From Pempheris klunzingeri (taxonomy: Eukaryota; Chordata; Actinopteri; Acropomatiformes; Pempheridae), in NCBI RefSeq assembly GCF_042242105.1, contig NC_092029.1, positions 4,199,885-4,263,884 of the forward strand: DNA of 64,000 nt, written 5' to 3'. Under the pieces are notes generated by a model, which searched no databases, was not told the origin of the DNA, and was given only the letters and a program-made list of their open reading frames with translations. Shown one piece after another: positions 57,031 to 64,000 of this stretch; positions within the stretch are counted from its first letter, which is position 1, and each line of letters opens with the position of its first letter. The position numbers were made by a program, and so were the translations under genes.

Positions 57031-58117
57031 ACTAGTTTTTTTTTTTTAAAGAGAATAGAAACCTTTGAGGAAAGATATTTAAGAAGCTTTCTTTTTAAAA
57101 ACTTCTGTTTAGAACATTTATTCAGAAATGTAAGTTACCTTTCTTTTAGAGAACTGCATTTTCTCTTTAATACAAAAGCCACAAAAAAAAGTTACCTCAA
57201 ACATGGCAAATCATGCAACTACCCTTCAGAGCATTGCCACACAACAGTTAAATAAAATATGTGGTGGGTTGATTTGATTTTGTGTTTCATTAGCGTGGCT
57301 TTTTATTTATTTATTTTAAATCAACAAAAGTTAAAGCAAACTCTGACATACTGGATCTTACCGGATGTGCAAAGCAGGTTTTATGTTCACAGTGGATTTA
57401 TTTTAAACAGTTGCACAAGGTTGGAGTTTGAAAAACGAAGAAAAGACAAATACAACAGCTGACTATAAAAAGAGAAAAAAAACCCGAATGCTTTCAGCAA
57501 TATGTACATCAAACCAATCAGTCCCTTATCCGCTCTCAATATTTAGCCCTTCACTGCAACACAAACGTCCATTTTAACATTGATTGATATATTTAAATCT
57601 CAAGTGAAAACACAGAAAACAACTTCTCTGGTCTTGATACATGTTGAATTTCCTTGAATCCTGCATCAGAATTTAAAACGTTCACTTTTTCAGACATTGA
57701 TTATTTTGCTGAAACTGAATTTGGCTAAAACCTGCGCACTATGTTCATTGTCAAATAAAAGATTGAAAACATTGATTAAAGGACATTTTTACGCTGCCTT
57801 ATTTATTTACTTATTTCCAAGTGCTGCTTGCAAAGCTCAGTTATATAAGGCTGATAGGTTTCCATCATTTGTGCTTTGACAGCTGTTAACAGTAGAGGCA
57901 ATTCATGTGATGCTTTCGTATTTTTTTTTTTTTTCTTGCAAAGTAGAAGTTGAAGAAGGTACATGTTCTGTAGGTTTCAATAGTTTGGAGGGAATGACTA
58001 TGCAAATACACACAAGTATTAACATCGAGTCTTTTTAAATAATGTAAACATATACATCTTATTTGAGGTCAGAGCATTGATCCTCTTCATATCTATTTAT
58101 ATAAAAAAGAACAAACA

Positions 58118-59051
58118 TTACTGGAGCATCGTCCGGATGTTCTTCGGAGTCGACTCGTCATTCAGGTGTTTTGTGGTGAATCTGAGGAGAAAAAAAAACA
58201 AAACATTGAGGTGTGTCTGAGTGGGAAACTGTTTTTAAATGTTATTAAAATCAACTGCTACGACCTGCTATTTGATGAAAGTCTAACAGAAAGAGAAATG
58301 AGTGAATGTAACTTACTTGAGGGCGTTCAGGAGGCCTTCGACGTTGTCTGCCGGCTGGTCCTTCAGGACTTTTATGCAGCCTTTCATCTGCAAAGAAACG
58401 AACAGAGTCAGCAACTCAAGCAGATCCACAGTGATATTTGTTTTGTGCAACTTAAATCGTGTGTGTGTGTGTGTGTGTGTCATACGTCTATCTTGGAGGA
58501 CTTGTTGAAGGCGCCGTTGGGGTGGACGTGGTCGTAAAGAATGATGACTCCAACCATGACCCTCATGCAAAATAAGAGCGTGTCCTCGCTGCTGAAACGG
58601 CTCGAATATTCCCTGAACACACAGAAACAAAGGATTGGAAAAAGAATGAAATAAGGAAGCTTCAAGTTTACACCAACACTGGCACGTTTCCTGTATTATT
58701 TGTTGGCGTGAAGCTGAATAGATGTGCATGTGTGACAAAACATACAGTTAATACTGTTCTTCACTAGTTTCCACACAAAAATTGGTTTTTCACTGAGTAT
58801 TAAAGTGTCTAGAAATTAAAGAGCTCATTTACTATCTCACTTTATTCTTATGTAATGAATTTTGATTTGTTCTTTCTTTTCAAAAGCCTCCAAGGGCTCC
58901 GTGTAAATGTAAGGACCTGTGAGAGCCCTCATGATAGTGTGAGTGTGTGTGTGTGTGTGTGAGTGACTCACGGTGTCTCCAGCATGACTTTACAGACGCT
59001 GGCCATGGTGCTGAGACAGTCTGTTGTGTTCTCCAGTGGCAGAGTCTTGTT
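58118..59051 (-). CDS. cyria: cyria exons 7-10 to stop
   Basis: Exons 59051-58972 ([27 protein letters not shown]), 58612-58486 ([36 protein letters not shown]), 58387-58317 ([20 protein letters not shown]) and 58181-58118 ([23 protein letters not shown] at 58118-58120). All four junctions keep phase. Confidence 0.95.
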
Positions 59052-60274
59052 CTACAGACACACAAACACCAACAGGTTATTGATTCAGATGATACAGACA
59101 CAACAAACATGTCGTGTCTAGATTGTTGTAAGTGTTTTCACCTCTGTCACGAAGTTTGTGGTTGCGTTGCTGAGTGTTTTCAGCATAGGTGTGGCTTCGG
59201 CGTAGAACAGAGACATCCTGTTGGCCATCTCATTGTTGACTTCATTCTCAATGTCCAGCTGTGGGCACAGAAACAAACAACAACAGATAAACAAGAGCAT
59301 CACCTCACTGTTATTTAAATTGTCCCATATTATGCAAAATGCACACAAATGTTTGCTTCTGGTGCTCCTAAAGACCACAAAACTATGACGAAGGAATGTC
59401 TTTCTCTTTTTCCTCCGGCTCCGTCTTTCAGTAAATATGTGTGAGAACATGCCGTTTAGATTTGGCTGTCTGTTAATCATGTGACCTCCTCCAGCCCTTC
59501 AGCGGACTGACTGTCCCCGCCAACTAAAACCCTCTGAATCTACCTCGCTGTCTGCCAACTCCCAGCAACACAAACTGTTCTGTTCCTTTAAAACGGAGCG
59601 GCAGCAGCCATGTCTGCTATGAGAAAAATAATATGTATTGGACATCAAACCATGTGAACCTGTTCTAGTAGGAACTTCAAATAAATTAAATACTTTTAGC
59701 ACTTTGCCTTTTGGTACTATGTGGATCAAATGTGATCAGTTTGGATCATTTGTGCACTCTGACGTGACATAAAACACAGCGACAGCACGGCCATCCTCTC
59801 TTGTGTTGTCTCCTCTTTTAGATCAAGGAATATATTAAATATAGAAACACCAGAGACTGTGGGAAGATATAAACACGTGGATTTGAGAACCCCAGCTGTC
59901 GGACTAATGCCGGCTGATGTAGATCTAAACTAATGGAACGACTTCTGGACGACTCACGTTCATGTTGTTTATCCGGTTTCGACTGATTGTTCTTCTGTAG
60001 TAGCTGAAGTCATTCTGGATGGCAGGAATTCTCATCTGAAGGAAAACAAAAATACATTCAGCCTCCACTTCTGAATAAGCAACATATCATTTGATACTGG
60101 TGCTGCATGTGTGTGTTGGTCGGCTTGTGTTACCTTCAGCTCATCAAAGCGCAGAGTGAAGTGGAGGATCTCAGCAAACTGTTTGGCCAGAGCCTGCTCC
60201 CTCTCTAGGTGCTGAGTGGGCGTGAAGGGCGGACATGTCAGGCACTCCAACAAACTCTGCAGAGCCTCCTCTGT

Positions 60275-60311
<37 letters not shown>

Positions 60312-63300
60312 TAAGACATCAACTGCTGACACGTGCAGGTCTGCTTCACCTGAAAATCACTTTCAGTTCAGGATTTATTCTGGCAGAAGAGAAAGTTTGG
60401 TCCCCATAGTTCCTCATCACAGACTTTCATGAAATGTCTTGTGGTACAACAAAGTTTTTTTTTTAATTTAAGATCCTCTGTAGTTAGAATTGGGTAAATT
60501 AATAGTTTAAGTCTTCAGAAATTTAAATGTGCACCCTTAACTTTTTAGGTACAGTAGATTATATCTGCATTAGGGGCATTTTCTTGAAACTTGGATAATA
60601 TATATTTGAAACGAATCAGAATTTTGCAAGAGAATATTAAAACTATTAAAAGCTACAAGAAAATATTTTCCTGAAAATAAAATTAATGAAAAATCAAAAA
60701 ACTAAATTACTAATTTAAAGATAACCTGAGTAATGGAAGTAAATATCGGCACAACAAGTTAAAGCGTCCTGCTTCACCTTATTCAACCAGGAGGGTGACT
60801 GAAGAAGATCAAAAGACGTGAACTATTTAAAAAAGGAGAAGAAGAAGAAGAAGAAATATTCCTGCTACTGGAAAGATGAAACGTTTTGCTCTACACTGTG
60901 ATCGTACCTAGTCTGAGAGAGAAACTGTAGAACTTCTTGAGCTTGATGACCAGCGGGCAGACGGAGTTCCAGGCTCGCTCCTGCAGCATGAAGTCGTTGG
61001 GGTTTTGAATCGCCTGGAGAACAAACAAAACATGACACAGCAGAAAACATCCATAATGATCATCTACATCAAGGCAGAGTGCACCATAAACACTGTACGC
61101 TTTGGAGAGGACTGAAACTGTTTGTTCTGCATCCCTGTGATGTCAGTTCAACTCAATCACTGTGTGTGTGTGTTCCCTACATCTCTGATCTCCTGGCCGG
61201 CTCCTTTGTATGCCTGCAGGCCCGTCAGGATGCTCTCAGACTCCTGGAGGACGGCGTTCACCTGGTTCCACACCTCACGCTCTCCTTCTGTCGGCTGTGC
61301 ATCTGACACACACACACACACACACACACACACAACGCACAATGCGAGAACACACACACACACACACAAACAAACAAGGACAATAGTCAGCCAAGCTACA
61401 GCAGCAGTCAACATCAATACAAACACATTTCAGAACTGATCATTTTTGCCTTTTCACATCAAGACTTCATTCGTGAGTCATTTGTAAATTTAGCAGAATT
61501 AACTTTTATTTTTTAAACCTGGTTTAAATTGCACACAGAGACTTGATGTGAAAGAGCTTTCATTACATGAATATCAACCACTGGGGGAACACGGACATGT
61601 GTGCAGAGTGTTTTTGTCACTAAAAGAAATTAACTCAAAGTTTGTTCACTCTCTTTTTAGGAGATGAGCACAAAAACATTCAGCATAACGAACAAAGCTA
61701 AACGCATTATTTCACTTTAGTCAACGTTTTCAGCTTTTAGCATATACAGAATATTCCACCATGACTTTCTGCCTGGGGTATTTAAAGTGAGGCCTTTAAT
61801 TTGAAAAGCAACCCCCCCCAAATGTTGATAAGCACTGATAAAACTGGAATAGTCTATAAGAGAATGAAAGTGCTCTAGTGTAGACCGAATGGCTCCACAG
61901 CAGTTTTATATTCAGGTTTCCATAATGTTTGTTTGTCTCTGTAACTGCATCCTGCCTTAAAGGGGTCATGACTCTGTTCATCTGAGTTCATTTCATGGCA
62001 GCAATATGTGGAGCTCTACTGTAAAAGAGCTGGAGGTATACACTATGAGCTGAAAACTAAGTGTTCTCCTACAGTGAAATAATGTTCATTACTTTAAGTG
62101 CTTGCAGGGCGGTCTAATCCAAAGCACGCTGGTGCTCTGGGATAGACATGGAGCTACAGTAGAACCTGGTTAATGAGACATAAGGCGAAAAATGAATGGA
62201 TGTTTTAAATGTTTGGATCAAAATACACATAGCGCTCTTAAACATAAGAGTTTAATTAATTGAATGTAAATGTTGTTGGATAACGGTCTGTCCAGAGTCC
62301 TGCTGCTCTCTGCCATGTCTGCAGTCGTTTCATATTTCCTGCTCGATAAAGACATCGACTGTTTGCACTGTTAGCTTAGCTTCGTTTGAGTCAGTGTTCA
62401 GGACACATTTTAATACTATACTAGAGCTGCTACACTAGAGTACGGTGACTACCCAGAAGGTTTCTGCAGGAAACTAAAGATTCTTGGCTATCATGACCAC
62501 AGAGAGAGCTAAATATAGAGCATCACTGACATTAAAACTGTTTCTGGGATCTGTTTTGCATTTCAAAACCTTTCCACTCCCATCATTTCCTTTTTGCTGA
62601 ATAAACAAAGCCTGAGGTTGGACACATTGTGAGAGTGGCTGAAATGCCATAGTGGAGCTGTATTGTATTGTATTGCTTTTTTTCTGTAGGAGGTTTTGGA
62701 AAAAGGCCAAAGCAGATTTATTTGCCGTGTTAAAAATGGGCCAATTTGTCTATTGTATGTGAACAATAGGTAGCGGAGCAGTAATGTAGCTGATTTAATA
62801 TTTTACTGCAGAGATGGAATGTGGAGGAATTAACAGCACTTATGTCTTAAACAGATACTGATTACACTATAAAGAAACGATAACTACAGATAACAGGATT
62901 ATGCAAGAAGAGAAACAAGGCTAAATGGAGACAAAACACTCACTCTTCAATGCACTATATAATAATAATAATAATAATAATAATGTGTTAGTAATTACAT
63001 TTTGCCACGTATGCGTGGATCAAATGTGTCTTATGAAGTGCACATAGAAGGGGGCAAGCATGCAGACAAGTTAGTAAGAGCAGACAGCAAAGGTCAAGGG
63101 TCAGCTCCATTCTTCTTCAATTGGCATGGAGAGAATGGGTTTTAAAACCATACTGAAATCAATCATGAATTATAATAAATTCAAAAGAGGATCGCGGACA
63201 ATACAGCAGTTGAATAGGCTGACCCCTGACCAGCCAGAGCAGCTACAGAGAGGTTGGAGGAAAAATGAGGATGGGATGTGAGGGGGGAGGAGGAGAGGGG

Positions 63301-63817
63301 TGCACTAGCAGAAGGACAGGCAGCATTAGCTGTGCTCACTTTCAAAATCTAGGAAAAAGTTTGGCCCCTGTTCAAGCTCTGTGCAAGTGAGCACTTTTAA
63401 TAGATTCCCCATTTGGTTTCTGCAAGAGAGAAAAAAAAGAAAGAGAGAAAGGAAGAAAAAGTATGTGTGATGTTAAACAGTCATCAATAAGTTATCTGAA
63501 CAAGGACAGAGATGGAGGAGCGGCAGATCAGAGCTGGAGGAGAAGGAGGTCACGAAAGAACGAGGAGGAGGAAAGCCAAGGAGAAAAAGAGAGGAGCGAA
63601 AGCAGACTTCTTCAGGGCTTCGTCATCGGGAGCAGAGACCTGCTGACAGAAAGGAAACAGCTGAGCTGGTTACACCTCCCCCCCCTCCCCCCACATCTCT
63701 CTCCATCCACCTTTTCTCCCTTTGTTCCTCTCCGCTGCCAGACTTACTTTCAAAGTCCAGGAAAAAGTGTGGATAGTTCTCTATTTCCCTTGTTAGGACT
63801 TTTAGCAGGTTACCCAT
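58118..63817 (-). CDS. cyria: cyria (fam49a), CYFIP-related Rac1 interactor A (323 aa)
   Basis: CYRI proteins bind active Rac1 and oppose Scar/WAVE activation at the leading edge. Coding exons in transcript order: 63817-63748, 61302-61181, 61013-60908, 60270-60134, 60035-59958, 59258-59142, 59051-58972, 58612-58486, 58387-58317, 58181-58118. They sum to 972 nt, the exact length of human CYRIA. The N-terminus starts MGN (myristoylation signal at Gly2). Landmarks: [58 protein letters not shown] (R159-R160 equal the Rac1-binding RR of the family), [60 protein letters not shown] and the end RTMLQ. CYRIA is chosen over CYRIB from [22 protein letters not shown] and [15 protein letters not shown] second, CYRIB-type first exon is present. 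Upstream noncoding exons lie beyond 64000. Confidence 0.96.
58460..58480 (+). repeat. (GT)n beside cyria exon 8 donor
   Basis: On the cyria strand this is (CA)n starting six bases after the exon 8 donor. Similar short tracts lie at 58938-58960, 60276-60308 and 61304-61333. Confidence 0.92.
59142..60035 (-). CDS. cyria: cyria exons 5-6 (Rac1-binding RR segment)
   Basis: Exon 60035-59958 encodes [20 protein letters not shown] then RINNMN; the adjacent arginines are those required for Rac1 binding in CYRI-B. Exon 59258-59142 encodes [20 protein letters not shown] and [19 protein letters not shown]. Confidence 0.95.
59315..59725. repeat. probable interspersed repeat in cyria intron
   Basis: About 400 bp starting ttgtcccatattatgcaaaa, with an open but meaningless antisense frame. 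It resembles a dispersed teleost repeat. Low certainty. Confidence 0.3.
60134..61013 (-). CDS. cyria: cyria exons 3-4
   Basis: Exon 61013-60908 reads [20 protein letters not shown] and [16 protein letters not shown]. Exon 60270-60134 reads [20 protein letters not shown] and [20 protein letters not shown], ending FDELK. This is part of the Rac1-binding (DUF1394) fold. Confidence 0.95.
61181..61302 (-). CDS. cyria: cyria exon 2
   Basis: Completes the Asn codon split with either first exon, then [20 protein letters not shown] and [20 protein letters not shown]. Preceded by a (GT)n acceptor region (gtgtgtgtgtgtcag) and followed by a short CA run after the donor. Confidence 0.95.
61303..63339. 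other. cyria intron after first coding exons
   Basis: 2 kb with (CA)n runs at the exon 2 end, (AAT)n at 62958-62983 and unremarkable sequence. Conserved-looking GA-rich sequence appears only near the two first exons. Confidence 0.6.
63340..63419 (-). CDS. cyria: cyria alternative first coding exon, B-type N-terminus
   Basis: Exon 63419-63340 (80 nt) follows a strong pyrimidine tract (ctttcttttttttctctcttgcag). It has ATG at 63412 and encodes MGNLLKVLT followed by [15 protein letters not shown], with the same phase-1 end before donor gtgagc. This is nearly identical to the CYRIB N-terminus. It would splice to the same exon 2 and give a 324-aa protein with the Rac-binding pair at R160/R161. 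Using both exons together causes a frameshift and an early stop, so they should be mutually exclusive. Confidence 0.85.
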
Positions 63818-63827
63818 CCCAGCAAAC
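63748..63827 (-). CDS. cyria: cyria first coding exon, A-type N-terminus
   Basis: Exon 63827-63748 (80 nt) has a 10-base leader after acceptor ccatcag, then ATG at 63817. It encodes MGNLLKVLT followed by [14 protein letters not shown], ending one base into the next codon before gtaagt. The flanking intron is rich in CT/GGGAGG tracts. This is the form typical of CYRIA. Confidence 0.95.
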
Positions 63828-64000
63828 CTGATGGTCAAAATACAGCAGTGAAAAACAGACAGAAATACATGAAAGACACATCAACACAGAATTTTATACA
63901 AAATACATTAAATTTATGGTGTTTTTGACATAATAGAGACTTTCCTGATGACTTATAACAAATGTGTTCATCACCCAAGTATGACTCATGTCCCAAAGAG

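Larger units (their letters stand above)
55460..58117 (-). other. cyria: probable long cyria 3-prime UTR
   Basis: About 2.6 kb after the stop is AT-rich with no supported coding frame. Minus-strand AATAAA-type signals occur, e.g. at 55482-55487 (GATAATAAAGG) and among TTTATTTATTT near 57300 and 57800. The middle (about 56540-57030) looks like an interspersed repeat. The true end is not determined. Confidence 0.45.

Overview
This is vertebrate nuclear DNA, almost certainly from a ray-finned (teleost) fish. It has split genes with GT-AG introns mostly of 0.1-2 kb, very many (CA)n/(GT)n, (CT)n and (TATC)n microsatellites, a tRNA-derived SINE remnant, and four intron-rich genes that translate into clear orthologs of human CDC42BPA, FZD3, FBXO16 and CYRIA (FAM49A). 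There are no prokaryotic genes, CRISPR arrays or recognisable rRNA/tRNA genes. All exon borders below were placed by hand from splice consensus plus reading phase, and every junction keeps frame.

Layout. (1) 603-23405 (+): the 3-prime part of cdc42bpa (MRCK-alpha), from the kinase activation segment through the coiled coils, a serine-rich splice-variable linker, C1, PH, CNH and CRIB domains to the stop; its 5-prime exons lie left of the window. A long 3-prime UTR ends near 26345. (2) 27509-46166 (-): complete fzd3 coding region (8 coding exons, 692 aa) with noncoding 5-prime exon sequence up to about 47.85 kb. It is convergent with cdc42bpa, and the two poly(A) signals are about 80 bp apart. 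(3) 50156-54192 (+): fbxo16 (7 coding exons, 377 aa), head-to-head with fzd3 as in mammals. (4) 58118-63817 (-): cyria coding region (10 exons, 323 aa), convergent with fbxo16, with a probable 3-prime UTR reaching about 55.46 kb.

The proteins have partly related roles: MRCK (Cdc42 effector kinase) and CYRI (Rac1-binding inhibitor of the WAVE complex) both act in actin control, Fzd3 is a planar-polarity/axon-guidance Wnt receptor, and Fbxo16 is an SCF substrate adaptor. Nothing in the sequence shows joint regulation.

Most interesting observations: (a) cyria carries two equal-length (80 nt), same-phase alternative first coding exons, one encoding the CYRIA-type and one the CYRIB-type N-terminus; (b) cdc42bpa has several frame-keeping optional exons (15-nt microexon, a run of 48/39/120/84-nt exons, a 75-nt cassette) and a candidate alternative last exon with its own AATAAA; (c) two copies of a roughly 0.5-kb fold-back element in cdc42bpa introns; (d) CA repeats placed right after many splice donors and GT repeats before acceptors, in the sense orientation of each gene; (e) a GC-rich, apparently frameshifted open frame between fzd3 and fbxo16.
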